Shown: positions 26,801 to 34,600, numbered from the stretch's first letter. The stretch is 64,000 bases of DNA from Nostoc sp. RI_552 (GCA_016124525.1 WGNO01000024.1:1-64000); one strand, 5' to 3'. Program-made: numbers and translations. The notes: generated by a model from the letters alone, not told the origin.

Positions 26801-27635
26801 AGGAAATGAGATTTGTCTCTGTAGTTGGGGTTCTGAAAATAACCCTGTAATACTGTGTATTCATGGAATTTTGGAACAAGGTTTGGCTTGGCAAGAAGTG
26901 GCACAACCTTTGGTTGCAAAAGGTTATCGGGTAGTGGCTCCAGATTTATTTGGCCATGGACGCTCAAGTCATTTGAAAATGGTAACCGCCTATAATTCTC
27001 TAACATTTTTAGCTCAAATAGATAGAGTAATTCAGGAATTACCGGAGGAACCTTTGTTTCTTGTAGGGCATTCTATGGGTGCAATGTTAGCCGCAATGAT
27101 TGCTAGTGTAAGGCCTGAAAAATTCAAAGCCTTGATGCTAGTGGAACCTCCACTACCTTCTTATGAAAACAAACAACAGGCAATTAATCAACTAACAACT
27201 TTTTTAGAATATTCTACCTCTTCACCAAAACATCCAACATTCCCAGATGTAGCAACTGCTGCTGAGAGACTGCGTAAAGCTACACCTGCTTTGTCAAAAG
27301 AATTTTCTTACATTTTAGCTGAACGAATTACACAACCCTGGGAAGAAGGAGTAATCTGGACTTGGGACTCAATTCTTCGCACTCGCTCTACCCTAAGTTT
27401 CAATAGTTTTAATGGAGGTAGATCCGAATATCTAGAAATGCTCAAACATATTCAAATTCCAACTACATTAGTTTATGGGAATAACAGTAAATTGAATCGT
27501 CCAGAAGATTTACAAGAACAACAAACAGCAATGGCTCTAGCAAAACGGGTCTTTGTTGACGGAGGACACAATCTCCACATCGAAGCTGCTTCTCAATTAG
27601 TAAAGCTAATTGAACTGGCAAATTCCTTATCTTAG
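20871..27635 (+). CDS. PKS3: KS-AT-KR-ACP-sulfotransferase-thioesterase (CurM-like terminating module)
   Basis: The product has 2254 residues and starts at a GTG with an AAAAGGAGA ribosome-binding site. Domains in order: docking helix; KS (Cys216); AT (Ser687 in GHSVGE, HAFHSPLM, malonyl type); KR (ITGGLGALG at about 1271, LDD B-type); ACP (Ser1583 in GMDSL); sulfotransferase (about 1660-1930, PAPS-binding SSPRSGSTLLR and LVRHPYSVIESF); alpha/beta-hydrolase thioesterase (about 1975-2254). In the TE, Ser2068 (GHSMG), Glu2092 (LVEPPLP) and His2233 (DGGHNLH) are 24 and 165 residues apart. That is nearly the spacing I recall for the CurM decarboxylating triad (Ser100, Glu124, His266), and Arg2172 fits its Arg205. 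ST-TE pairs sulfonate a 3R-hydroxyacyl chain, then release it with loss of CO2 and sulfate as a terminal alkene. The B-type KR suits that chemistry. A 290-bp gap holding a gene remnant separates it from PKS2. Confidence 0.95.
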   Translation: MNQPLSSQQLFELLEQVHNKLEAVDKEKTEPIAIIGMGCRFPGNANDPASLWSLLHDGVDAVTEIPLDRWDIDAYYDPDPNAPLKGYTRNGSFIQAIDKFDAQFFGLSPRETASLDPQQRLLLEITWEALENAGLAANKLRNSRTGVYVGICTDDHVSNQIFNAAVKLITQSNKDEENVVSVDGYTGIGGARSVAVGRISHLLGLQGPNIQLDTACSSSLIAVHLACQSLRLKECNLALAGGVNLILSPTNTLTRCKMKALAPDGRCKTFAATADGYGQGEGCGMVVLKRLCDAIADGDSVLAIIRGSATNHDGPSGGLTVPNKKAQKEVIQQALQNARVEPHQISYVEAHGTGTSLGDPIELESLAAVYGHNRPDNEPLVVGSVKTNFGHLEAAAGVSSLIKVVLALYHQQIPRHLHFTEPNPYIPWDKIPVVIPTKTMPWLRREKPRLAGVSSFGMSGSNVHLILEEAPEQLTTANLKADTKESLERPIHLLTLSAKTPQALEDLASSYYKHLEIDCQQTLEDICYTANTGRSHFLYRLAVIANSTAELKAKLKQVQNIQQLTEARNRNTEIPGMFCGKITHNNSQPKIAFLFTGQGSQYVGMGYELYQTQPRFRQALEECASILKCELNIPLLEVLYPPTKTEGQSHFLDQTAYTQPALFAVEYALVQLWKSWGIEPDVVMGHSVGEYVAATVAGVFSLADGLKLIATRGRLMQNLPPDGEMVSVVASEDVVKAVIAPYASQVTIAAFNGRESIVISGASQAIGIICNILESQGIKLKPLQVSHAFHSPLMKPMVAEFAALAQQVTYRQPEIPLVSNITGELVDKNIATYSYWVDHISQPVRFTQSMETLDKHGCRIFLEIGPKPILLGMGCQCLPENQSLWLPSLRSTANDWQEMLSSMGELYVQGVRINWSGFDQDYTRHKVMLPTYPFQRQLYPREPIQNLEKLSFVETTNGITPLVNLLNQGDTEKLTQQFEKSGKFSPEQLKLLPNLLGLLAEQYREEPEINIIKEWLYEVQWEPLNLHEQKQFFEPSHWLIFADSTGLGKKLMTQLKNQGHECSLVYRADSYQNLEAGIYQVNPAHSEEFEKIYQAIGKTSTLPLKKIVHLWSLDTGYQNNLTVSALEEAQLWGCGSLLHILQALVVYQSKLTTVNNTQVMAEWGYLQIWLVTRGSQPVLSQTKPIAITQSSLWGLGRVIAFEYPQLWGGLVDLDAQESDNEAEILLQLLRENHKEDNLALRDNKAYVARLVKQTLGEFNSLSLQSDATYVITGGLGALGIQTAEWMVSKGAKHLVLISRTHPSEEIQKTIGLLQKAGASIYVFSGDISVEEDVVKILEEVQTSLPPLRGVIHAAGILDDGLIQQLNWERFTQVMKPKVKGAWYLHQFTQHLLLDFFVCFSSAAALLGSPGQGNYAAANAFLDGLAHYRRQLGLPGLSINWGAWSKSGMATRVNSQYQNRMKTSGVGTIAPKQGLQILEQILLGPSPSQVGVMSVDWSVLAEEWSLGNPSSLILHLLGTEESQRQSRLKQKQEQSILEKLEAAPEVEHQEILRIYLQSLVAKTLKTQLSDIPTHGNLMEIGMDSLMTMEVVNQMSRDLDFIIYPREFYERPRIDSLTEYLSVELRKKSITLNSSQSSPKTLEVFETKSSFNSPLTSSSQRLPGIIFILSSPRSGSTLLRVMLAGHPHLFSPPELHLLAFSNMREREEKLKFSHLGEGLQKALMEIENLDATASQALIKNMELENLSIKEVYQRLQENISPRMLVDKSPSYAVNRSILERGEAIFANSKYIHLVRHPYSVIESFVRMRMQKMAGLGDDNPYEVAEQVWTKSNQNILDFLDHIEPQRRHQIIYEQLVKEPSKTLSELCSFLNIDFDTKLLHPYEGNRMTEGIYQNSLSISDPNFLKHNAVDFSLGDKWKTIQLPHRLGEQTRELVRQFNYELPNSMDTVANSKTEEKETQVSLNLVKKELLMDEKFLELRGNEICLCSWGSENNPVILCIHGILEQGLAWQEVAQPLVAKGYRVVAPDLFGHGRSSHLKMVTAYNSLTFLAQIDRVIQELPEEPLFLVGHSMGAMLAAMIASVRPEKFKALMLVEPPLPSYENKQQAINQLTTFLEYSTSSPKHPTFPDVATAAERLRKATPALSKEFSYILAERITQPWEEGVIWTWDSILRTRSTLSFNSFNGGRSEYLEMLKHIQIPTTLVYGNNSKLNRPEDLQEQQTAMALAKRVFVDGGHNLHIEAASQLVKLIELANSLS

Positions 27636-27681
27636 TATTTGTGATTTTTGGTTTTCTTTGCACTTACTCCTTGTTAAACAA

Positions 27682-29517
27682 ATGAAAAAATATATTCCCA
27701 CCCAATTTGTTAAAAAAAAAGAGCGGAAAACGCTTAAAAAAAAGTATATTCCCACGCCACTGGTTGAAAAGAAAGACCGGAAAAAAGTACCAATAGTTGA
27801 ACAACTTAAGAATCGTCGGTTTTCAATCGTGTATGTGATATGGCGATTTGCAATTTATTTTTTAGGGATATTATTCCGCAGATTTACAGGAAAAGCGGAT
27901 ATTCAAAAAACAGCAGTGGAATTGCGAGACATATTTGAAGATTTAGGTGGTTTATGGGTGAAGACAGGCCAATTATTAGCATTAAGAACAGACTTGTTTC
28001 CTGATGAAGTATGTGATGAATTAATACGGCTGCAATATGGGGCTCTTGGGTTTCCAATGGAATTAGTACGCTCAACTATTGAAGCAGAATTGGGTGTGCC
28101 GATGGATAAAGTTTTTGAATCTTTTGATGAAGAACCTTTAGCTGCTGCTTCCATTGCTCAAATTCATACTGCCGTTTTGTCTAAAAACAAGTTGCCTGTG
28201 ATAGTTAAAATTCAACGTCCCGGTTTGGAGGATGCTTTCAGACGGGATTTACAAGTTATTAAACTTTTCGCAAATTCATTGCAATTTTTAAATATTGCCA
28301 AATATTTGCGGTTCGATGAAGCTGTACTAGAAGTGGAAAAAATATTTACTGAGGAGCTAGATTACCGATATGAGGCATCCAATATGGAACGGATGAAAAA
28401 AACTCTCAGAGAACATGGTGTTTATACTCCTTCAGTGTACAAAAAATATTCCAAGCGTCGGATTTTAGTGATGGAGTATATTCCTGGTGTATTAATGGCT
28501 GACTACATTCAGGCTTTAAATAATGACCCTGCCAAAGTAAAAAAATGGGATGAAGAAAATAAGGTAAACCGTAAAAAGTTGGGAGAAAATTTGTTTTTAT
28601 CATTATTCCGACAAATATTTGAAGATAATTTATATCATGCGGATCTCCATCCAGGTAATATATTTTTGTTGCGTAATAGTAAATTTGTACTCATTGACTT
28701 GGGAAGTGTTGGCTCTCTGGATAAAGACTTGAGGAATAATTATTTAAACTACAATAATGCACTTGCGAGAGAAGATTTTCCTAAAGCAGCTGATTATATT
28801 ATCCGTTTTGCAGTAGATATTCCAAGGGTGAACATATCTAGAGTACGTGCGGAAATGGCAACTGCAATTGAAGATTGGGCAAGTAAATCCCGACTGGATG
28901 GATTATCCTACAAGGAAAAATCCCTGGGTGGAGCTACTAGTGAAATTAGCAAAGTTTCTATTAAATATAATGTTCCCAGCAACTGGGGATTTTTAAAAGT
29001 AAGTAGATCTCTTTTAACTTTGGACGGATCTCTTCAATATCTGATACCAAATTTTAGCGCCTTGAAGCTGATAAAAAGGTACAATAAAGAGGCGCAGAGC
29101 CGTGCTTTAATTCAGAGTTTTAGTTTTGAAACTATTGCCAAATCCATAAATGAGTTTTTTGGAGCTGTGGATGAATATAACAACTTAATTCTTCCAAAAC
29201 TACGAGAGCGCACTATACCTTTTGAGGGAAGCATTAACAAGTTTGCTCTTTTCCTGGCATCTATTTTACGTGCGGTTTCTTCTGCAACATTTATTAGTGG
29301 ATTCGCTTTAGCCTATATTTTCTTATATCAACATCATTTTGTAATTATTAAACTCATTCATAATCCTCTTTTTGATGAAATTACTACACAGTTTCCACGC
29401 ATACCATACCTGGAATGGATTTTAATTTTCATGGGAATCAACTTGATTTCACGAAGTTTGTCGGCTTGTTCGGTTATTTTAGAGAAAAAGGAATATGAAG
29501 CCAAAGGGATTTTATAG
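27682..29517 (+). CDS. ABC1/UbiB-family atypical kinase
   Basis: The product has about 611 residues from the ATG at 27682. It shows the family landmarks: KxGQ in LWVKTGQLLALR, the Ala-rich loop in PLAAASIAQIH, the lysine in VIVKIQRPG, the catalytic loop in HADLHPGNIF, and DLG in place of DFG (LIDLGSVG). The C-terminus has two hydrophobic helices (about residues 555-580 and 590-610) that would anchor it in a membrane. ABC1 kinases regulate isoprenoid-quinone and lipid metabolism through ATP binding or ATPase activity. The first 36 codons are an imperfect 54-bp tandem duplication (KKYIPT, then VKKKERK; KKYIPT, then VEKKDRK). The gene begins 46 bp after PKS3, so it is probably co-transcribed, but a direct role in polyketide synthesis is only suggested by position. 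Confidence 0.9.
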   Translation: MKKYIPTQFVKKKERKTLKKKYIPTPLVEKKDRKKVPIVEQLKNRRFSIVYVIWRFAIYFLGILFRRFTGKADIQKTAVELRDIFEDLGGLWVKTGQLLALRTDLFPDEVCDELIRLQYGALGFPMELVRSTIEAELGVPMDKVFESFDEEPLAAASIAQIHTAVLSKNKLPVIVKIQRPGLEDAFRRDLQVIKLFANSLQFLNIAKYLRFDEAVLEVEKIFTEELDYRYEASNMERMKKTLREHGVYTPSVYKKYSKRRILVMEYIPGVLMADYIQALNNDPAKVKKWDEENKVNRKKLGENLFLSLFRQIFEDNLYHADLHPGNIFLLRNSKFVLIDLGSVGSLDKDLRNNYLNYNNALAREDFPKAADYIIRFAVDIPRVNISRVRAEMATAIEDWASKSRLDGLSYKEKSLGGATSEISKVSIKYNVPSNWGFLKVSRSLLTLDGSLQYLIPNFSALKLIKRYNKEAQSRALIQSFSFETIAKSINEFFGAVDEYNNLILPKLRERTIPFEGSINKFALFLASILRAVSSATFISGFALAYIFLYQHHFVIIKLIHNPLFDEITTQFPRIPYLEWILIFMGINLISRSLSACSVILEKKEYEAKGIL

Positions 29518-29559
29518 AGTTAGAATCTACTTTAGGAGCTTAATGTTAGGAGTAAAACC

Positions 29560-30180
29560 CTGTCTTTACAATTTATTTCCCTTCCTCCTTCTCATCCCCA
29601 ACTACCCACAGGTTTAATTGTCTGCTTACATGGTTGGGGGGCTAATGCTGGGGATACTGCATCTTTATTACCATTTTTCAAGTTACCGAATTACCAATTT
29701 TTATTTCCCAATGCGCCTTTTCCTTTTCCTTATTCTGTTGCAGGTAGGGCATGGTATGACCTGAGATTAGAAAATATGTATGAAGGATTGGAAGAAGGTC
29801 GGCAATTGCTAATGGATTGGCTGCTATCTTTGGAAAATACTACCGGTGTGCCGCTATCACGGACTATTTTGTGTGGATTTTCTCAAGGTGGGGCTATGAC
29901 TTTGGATGTTGGGCTAAAATTGCCTTTAGCTGGATTAGTTGTGATGAGTGGGTATTTACATCCTGGTGTAGTTACAACAGCTAAAACTGATTTTCCCCCA
30001 ATGTTAATTATGCATGGTAAATATGATGAAGTTGTGCCACTGCAAGCTGCTTTAAAAGCACGGGAAACTTTAGAATCTCTAGGAATTGCCTTGGAATACC
30101 ATGAATTTGATATGGGGCATGAAATTGGTCTAGAAATGTTAGATGTGCTACGCAATTTTGTGGGCAATCTCATTGGTTAG
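29560..30180 (+). CDS. Carboxylesterase/phospholipase family alpha/beta hydrolase, probable CTG start
   Basis: The frame encodes a complete small serine hydrolase of about 206 residues: LIVCLHGWGANAGD (oxyanion region), GFSQGGAM with the nucleophile Ser, HGKYDEVVP with the Asp, and MGHEI with the His. This is the acyl-protein-thioesterase/carboxylesterase group. The first in-frame ATG (29776) would delete the HGWG strand, so it cannot be the true start. A stop at 29533-29535 limits the N-terminus, and no ATG, GTG or TTG lies between. A strong AGGAG at 29548-29552 sits 7 nt before CTG at 29560, giving a start of MSLQFIS. The alternative is a pseudogene that lost its start. It follows the ABC1 kinase by 42 bp. 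A type II thioesterase-like or esterase role with the PKS is possible but unproven. Confidence 0.75.
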   Translation: MSLQFISLPPSHPQLPTGLIVCLHGWGANAGDTASLLPFFKLPNYQFLFPNAPFPFPYSVAGRAWYDLRLENMYEGLEEGRQLLMDWLLSLENTTGVPLSRTILCGFSQGGAMTLDVGLKLPLAGLVVMSGYLHPGVVTTAKTDFPPMLIMHGKYDEVVPLQAALKARETLESLGIALEYHEFDMGHEIGLEMLDVLRNFVGNLIG

Positions 30181-30335
30181 TACAGGGTAGCAATTTTTTG
30201 CAAATTATGGTAGAAAAAAATGCAAGTTTTTCGGAAATATGCATCCTCTAATGAGTAAGATAGATTGGGTGGCAGCGTCAAGCGCAACTCAAATCATGCT
30301 GGGTGAAAATTCTGCATAAGGGAGGGGCAAGCATT

Positions 30336-30548
30336 ATGAAAACTTTAAGCATTTCCAAAAAGAACATTTCTGCTATGACCACGGCAGATGTAGAACAGTT
30401 GGCTAATCGTCTAGAAGTAGATAATTACAGCAATGCTTTTGAGGGTTTAAATGATTGGCATCTCTTGCGAGCCATCGCCTTTCAACGTCCTGAGTTAGTT
30501 GAACCCTACATCCATCTGTTGGATTTAGAAGCCTACGACGAAGCATAA
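30336..30548 (+). CDS. DUF2555 family protein
   Basis: The product has 70 residues from the ATG at 30336, chosen because a strong GGGAGGGG site lies just upstream; an in-frame earlier codon would place that site inside the gene. The sequence (MKTLSISKKNISAMTT, NDWHLLRAIAFQRPELVEP) matches, from memory, the short DUF2555 family of cyanobacteria. Its function is unknown. It is soluble and acidic at the C-terminus. It precedes coaBC by 60 bp in the same direction, an arrangement I believe is common in cyanobacteria. Confidence 0.8.
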   Translation: MKTLSISKKNISAMTTADVEQLANRLEVDNYSNAFEGLNDWHLLRAIAFQRPELVEPYIHLLDLEAYDEA

Positions 30549-30609
30549 AAATTTGAAAATTAGGAGTCAAGGGTTATTGTTCCTAACTACTGACTCCTAA
30601 GTTTCATCT

Positions 30610-31854
30610 GTGCCAAATCTCCAACCCCAAATCTCAAAGGTGAAAAAAAAGGTTATCATTGGTGTAAGTGGCGGTGTCGCTGCCTACAAGACTTGTGAAT
30701 TAGTTTCAAGGCTGTTTAAAGGTGGGGTGGAAATTCGAGTCATTCTTACCCAAGCAGCAGAACAGTTTATTACCCCTTTAACTTTAGCTACACTCTCTCG
30801 TCATTGTGCATACACAGATAATGATTTTTGGCAATCAAATCACTCGCGTCCGTTGCACATTGAGTTGGGAGAATGGGCAGATTTGTTAGTAATTGCCCCG
30901 TTGACGGCCAATACATTGGCAAAATTAGCTTATGGTATGGCTGACAACTTACTGACAAGTACTGTACTGGCTTCTAGTTGTCCTGTGTTGTTGGCACCGG
31001 CGATGAATACAGATATGTGGGAACAGTTGGCAGTGCAACGGAATTGGCAGCAACTGTTAACAGATGTCAGATATCACGGCATGAGTACAGGATCGGGGTT
31101 ATTGGCTTGCGATCGCATTGGTGCGGGGAGAATGGCAGAACCCCAAGAAATTTTGACTTATATCCAATCATTACTGCACGTTGGTGGTAAACGAGATTTA
31201 ATTGGTAAGGGTGTATTAATTAGCGGTGGGGGAACAAGAGAATATCTTGATCCAGTGCGGTTTATTGGGAATCCGTCCACGGGGAAAATGGGACTGGCTT
31301 TAGCACAAGCGGCACTGCATCGAGGAGCAAATGTGACGTTAGTACATGGCCCAACTAGTGGGGATGTACCATTGGGTGTGCGAGCCATACCCGTAGTTAG
31401 TGCGAAGGAAATGCACCAAGCAATGCAATTACATTTCCCCAATGCTGATGTGATTATTATGTCCGCTGCGGTGGCAGATGTTAAACCCAGAGATTATAGT
31501 ACAGAGAAATTACCCAAGCGATCGCTTCCCCGGGCTTTACCCTTAGAACCAGTATCAGATATCATTAGTGAACTAGCACAACTCAAACAACGCCATCAAG
31601 TTTTAATTGGGTTTGCTGCACAGACAGGGGACATTGTTACCCCAGCCATGGCTAAGTTGCAAAATAAGAAGTTGGATATTATTGTTGCTAACCCCATTGA
31701 TCAGCCTGATAGTGGTTTTGGTAGTGACAATAACCAGGCGGTGCTCTTGGATAAACAAGGAAATCAAGTGGAAATTCCTCCTAGTTCTAAATTGCAAATG
31801 GCGCATGATTTATTTGATTTTATGGCCTTGGTGAATCCAGATATAAATTTATGA
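30610..31854 (+). CDS. coaBC: Bifunctional phosphopantothenoylcysteine decarboxylase/phosphopantothenate-cysteine ligase
   Basis: The product has 414 residues. The N-terminal flavoprotein decarboxylase half (about 12-190) has [10 protein letters not shown], the active-site His in RPLHIEL and the substrate-clamp motif PAMNTDMW. The C-terminal ligase half (about 200-410) starts at [15 protein letters not shown] and includes NPSTGKMG and SAAVADVKP with the dimer Lys. The enzyme carries out two steps of coenzyme A synthesis in the cytoplasm. The listed start is a GTG; a second GTG 30 bp later (giving MKKKVIIG) is an equally good start. CoA supply feeds the PKS carrier proteins in general, but the gene is housekeeping and its closeness to the PKS locus need not mean a shared role. 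Confidence 0.93.
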   Translation: MPNLQPQISKVKKKVIIGVSGGVAAYKTCELVSRLFKGGVEIRVILTQAAEQFITPLTLATLSRHCAYTDNDFWQSNHSRPLHIELGEWADLLVIAPLTANTLAKLAYGMADNLLTSTVLASSCPVLLAPAMNTDMWEQLAVQRNWQQLLTDVRYHGMSTGSGLLACDRIGAGRMAEPQEILTYIQSLLHVGGKRDLIGKGVLISGGGTREYLDPVRFIGNPSTGKMGLALAQAALHRGANVTLVHGPTSGDVPLGVRAIPVVSAKEMHQAMQLHFPNADVIIMSAAVADVKPRDYSTEKLPKRSLPRALPLEPVSDIISELAQLKQRHQVLIGFAAQTGDIVTPAMAKLQNKKLDIIVANPIDQPDSGFGSDNNQAVLLDKQGNQVEIPPSSKLQMAHDLFDFMALVNPDINL

Positions 31855-32027
31855 AGTTAAGCCCCGCTTCGGTAACACCCATAAGCGTACTGGGGACACA
31901 GTTGTCAAAGAAATACCAAAACCTCAATTGCGTCGCTATTTCCCAAGGGTTTCCAGTCTTTTCCTTATAATATCTGTAACACCTGACTAATTCGGGCTTG
32001 GTTTTTCACTTAGGGTTGGGTTTGGAA

Positions 32028-33515
32028 ATGTTTACCTCGTCAGAGATTCCCATCATTGGGATAATTTTATTAATTGCTTTGGGTATTTTAGGTTGGGGCT
32101 TTTATCGCGCGAGACCTTTTGGCAAACTGGGGATTTTAGCCTGGTTGCAGTCGGTGGTGTTAATGACTCCCTGGCTGCTGTTCTTTGGTTTATTTGCTGC
32201 CGGAATTTACATTAACATAGTTGGTGTATTGACTTTAGTAGTAATTTCTGCTGGTTTGTACATTTTCTTAGGCAGACAGTTACGCGCTGCTGGACAAGAT
32301 GCAATTATTCAGCAAAGAGCAACACAAAGGCTAGCTGCTAATTCTTCACAAGGCTCAGAGAATTTACCGCAAGTGGTCCTTGAGGAAATTAAAATCCCAG
32401 TATTGCCAATTCCGGAAGGAGACTTAACCGCCATTAAAAGTATTTTCGGGATTGATACGTTTTTTGCCACAGAAACTATCTCCTATCAAGAAGGGGCGAT
32501 TTTCAAAGGTAATATGCGTGGGGAAGCAGAAGAAGTTCACAAACGCCTTACGGCAAGTTTGCAAAAAAAATTAGATGATAAATATCGACTGTTTTTAGTG
32601 GATGGTAGGGAAGGTAAACCTGTGGTGATTGTCTTACCTAGCCGTAACGATCCGCGTCCAATGTCATTACAGCAAAAATCTTTTGCAGTGATTCTGTTCA
32701 TGGCAACAATTGCCACTTGTTTGGAAACTGCGGGATTGCTGTTGAATTTTGATTTATTTGCCAACCCAGAACGATATATAGAAGCTTTACCCATAGGTAC
32801 TGGGATATTTGCAATTTTGGCAAGTCATGAAATTGGTCATTGGTTATTGGCTCGTCGTCACCAAATCCGCATCAGCTGGCCTTTCTTTTTACCAGCTGTG
32901 CAAATAGGTTCCTTTGGTTCAATTACTCGCTTTGAGTCTTTGTTACCCAATCGCAAGGTACTATTTGATCTTGCTTTGGCAGGACCTGGTGCTGGCGGTA
33001 TCATTTCTTTGTTAATGTTGATTAGCGGTTTGCTGCTTTCCCGCCCGGATAGTTTATTTCAATTGCCGAATCAGTTTTTCCAAGGTTCAATTTTAGTAGG
33101 TAGCTTGGCACGGGTTGTGCTGGGTTCAGCATTACAATCATCTGTTGTCAGTGTCCATCCCCTGGTGGTCATTGGTTGGTTGGGATTAGTCATCAATGCT
33201 TTGAATTTAATGCCAGCTGGACAATTAGATGGTGGTCGTATTATACAGGCAATTTATGGACGCAAAACCGCAGCACGAGCCACTGTAGCAACTTTAGTTC
33301 TACTGGGGCTAATTTCCCTTGGTAATTCCCTAGCCATTTACTGGACACTGGTGATTTTCTTTTTGCAAAGAGATTTGGAACGCCCTAGTTTAAATGAAAT
33401 CAGCGAACCAGATGATGCTAGAGCCGCTTTAGGTTTATTGGCACTGTTGTTAATGATTACCACTTTATTACCTTTAACTCCCGGTGTAGCGGGAAGATTA
33501 GGAATTGGAGGATGA
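32028..33515 (+). CDS. Site-2 protease family (EGY-like) intramembrane metalloprotease
   Basis: The product has about 495 residues from the ATG at 32028; an upstream TTG would add ten unlikely residues. The zinc motif HEIGH begins at about residue 267, and the third ligand motif is NLMPAGQLDGG near residue 400. Several hydrophobic segments precede (about 10-80 and 225-260) and follow the zinc site, with a C-terminal pair ending at GIGG. The layout resembles EGY1-type M50 proteases of cyanobacteria and chloroplasts, which cleave membrane proteins and affect thylakoid and stress responses. Its natural substrate is unknown. It is probably monocistronic and converges with the next gene. Confidence 0.88.
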   Translation: MFTSSEIPIIGIILLIALGILGWGFYRARPFGKLGILAWLQSVVLMTPWLLFFGLFAAGIYINIVGVLTLVVISAGLYIFLGRQLRAAGQDAIIQQRATQRLAANSSQGSENLPQVVLEEIKIPVLPIPEGDLTAIKSIFGIDTFFATETISYQEGAIFKGNMRGEAEEVHKRLTASLQKKLDDKYRLFLVDGREGKPVVIVLPSRNDPRPMSLQQKSFAVILFMATIATCLETAGLLLNFDLFANPERYIEALPIGTGIFAILASHEIGHWLLARRHQIRISWPFFLPAVQIGSFGSITRFESLLPNRKVLFDLALAGPGAGGIISLLMLISGLLLSRPDSLFQLPNQFFQGSILVGSLARVVLGSALQSSVVSVHPLVVIGWLGLVINALNLMPAGQLDGGRIIQAIYGRKTAARATVATLVLLGLISLGNSLAIYWTLVIFFLQRDLERPSLNEISEPDDARAALGLLALLLMITTLLPLTPGVAGRLGIGG

Positions 33516-33633
33516 GGCTTTTCTTCACCCCTAAACTCTGGTCTATTTTAATGGAGCAAGAGGACTCACGTTACAGTGGTCAGAGTTAACGGGATGATGA
33601 ATTGCCACCAGTATAAAATTGAGGGAGCGGAAG

Positions 33634-34407
33634 TTAACGGCTTATGACTGTGTTCTCTAAGCGACCGATGCCTTCAATTTCCACACGGATGCGATCGCCT
33701 ATGTGTAATTGCCCTACACCAAATGGCGTACCGGTAAGCACCACGTCTCCTGGTAGTAGTGTCATAATTTCACTAATATAGGAAACTATCACATCCGGCG
33801 AAAAAACCATTTGATCAATACAGGCAGATTGCACAGGGATAGCATCGTCGTTCAAGAAGGTCTGCAATCTAGCTCCAGGATTCAATTCCCGGACAATCCA
33901 AGGGCCTAAGGGACAGAATGTGTCAAAACTTTTGGCGCGAGTCCATTGACCATCCTTTTGTTGTAGGTCTCGGGCGGTTACATCATTAGCTATTGTATAG
34001 CCCCAAATTTTGGTTTGGGCTTCTTCTGGTGTGCATTCACAGACGCGATCGCCAATCACTAGTGCTAACTCACCTTCGTAGTCTACCCGTTGGGATTGGG
34101 GGGGGTATTTGATTTCAGTTTCTGTGGCGATGAGAGAGGTTGGCGGCTTGAGAAAGATTAATGGTTGATTTGGGACGGTGCTACCCATTTCTTGAGCATG
34201 GTCTGCATAATTTTTGCCTATTGCCACAACTTTTGAGGGGGCACAGGGAGTCAGAATTTGGTAATTTTCCGGTTTAAGAATTAAATCTGTGGGTTGCCCT
34301 TGTAACCAAGGTGGAGCATCTAGCACCTGCACGTTGAGGGATAGTTGTAGCAATCCATAGTAAATCTTGCCTTCTAGATTTTGAACTCGCACAAAGCGCT
34401 GGGCCAT
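33634..34407 (-). CDS. Fumarylacetoacetate hydrolase family protein
   Basis: The product has 257 residues. It has the FAH-fold landmarks: KNYADHAQEMG, metal-binding acidic residues in VDYEGELALVIG, the loop KSFDTFCPLGPWIV, and LLPGDVVLTGTPFGVG near the C-terminus. Members are Mg-dependent hydrolases, decarboxylases or tautomerases acting on oxo-acids, such as 2-hydroxyhepta-2,4-dienedioate, acylpyruvates or oxaloacetate. The short form seen here resembles acylpyruvase/oxaloacetate-decarboxylase-type members, but the substrate cannot be assigned. Soluble. It converges with the protease gene upstream and diverges from rpsF across a 400-bp gap. Confidence 0.85.
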   Translation of the reverse strand: MAQRFVRVQNLEGKIYYGLLQLSLNVQVLDAPPWLQGQPTDLILKPENYQILTPCAPSKVVAIGKNYADHAQEMGSTVPNQPLIFLKPPTSLIATETEIKYPPQSQRVDYEGELALVIGDRVCECTPEEAQTKIWGYTIANDVTARDLQQKDGQWTRAKSFDTFCPLGPWIVRELNPGARLQTFLNDDAIPVQSACIDQMVFSPDVIVSYISEIMTLLPGDVVLTGTPFGVGQLHIGDRIRVEIEGIGRLENTVISR

Positions 34408-34501
34408 AACCTTGATTAGTATCCTTTTGTCTGGGATTAAAAGCTGTGAGTAGGGAGCAATCTTCAGTGTGTAATAGAGGCTTAGGCCTGAGATTAATAA
34501 C

Positions 34502-34600
34502 TATAATCTGAATTTGGTCAGTACAGCTGCACTACCCCGTTAGTTGAGTTGATAGCTTCAGTGAACACCTAGCCTTTGCTGTGGTACGAGGGCTTTTTGC
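34502..34600 (+). ncRNA. Candidate small RNA or leader upstream of rpsF
   Basis: In the 400-bp gap between two divergent genes, a TATAAT box lies at 34502-34507 and an AGCC/GGCT hairpin with a following T-run (GGGCTTTTTG) ends near 34600. A perfect 12-bp palindrome (TGAGGATCCTCA) at 34622-34633 followed by TTTTTTT at about 34641 gives a second stop-like site. No -35 box is clear. This could be a small RNA of about 90 nt or attenuators in the rpsF leader. Confidence 0.25.

Noticed and set aside
26795..27635. PKS3 thioesterase as a macrocyclising TE
   Set aside because: The preceding sulfotransferase and the Glu-containing triad with CurM-like spacing favour decarboxylative release instead.
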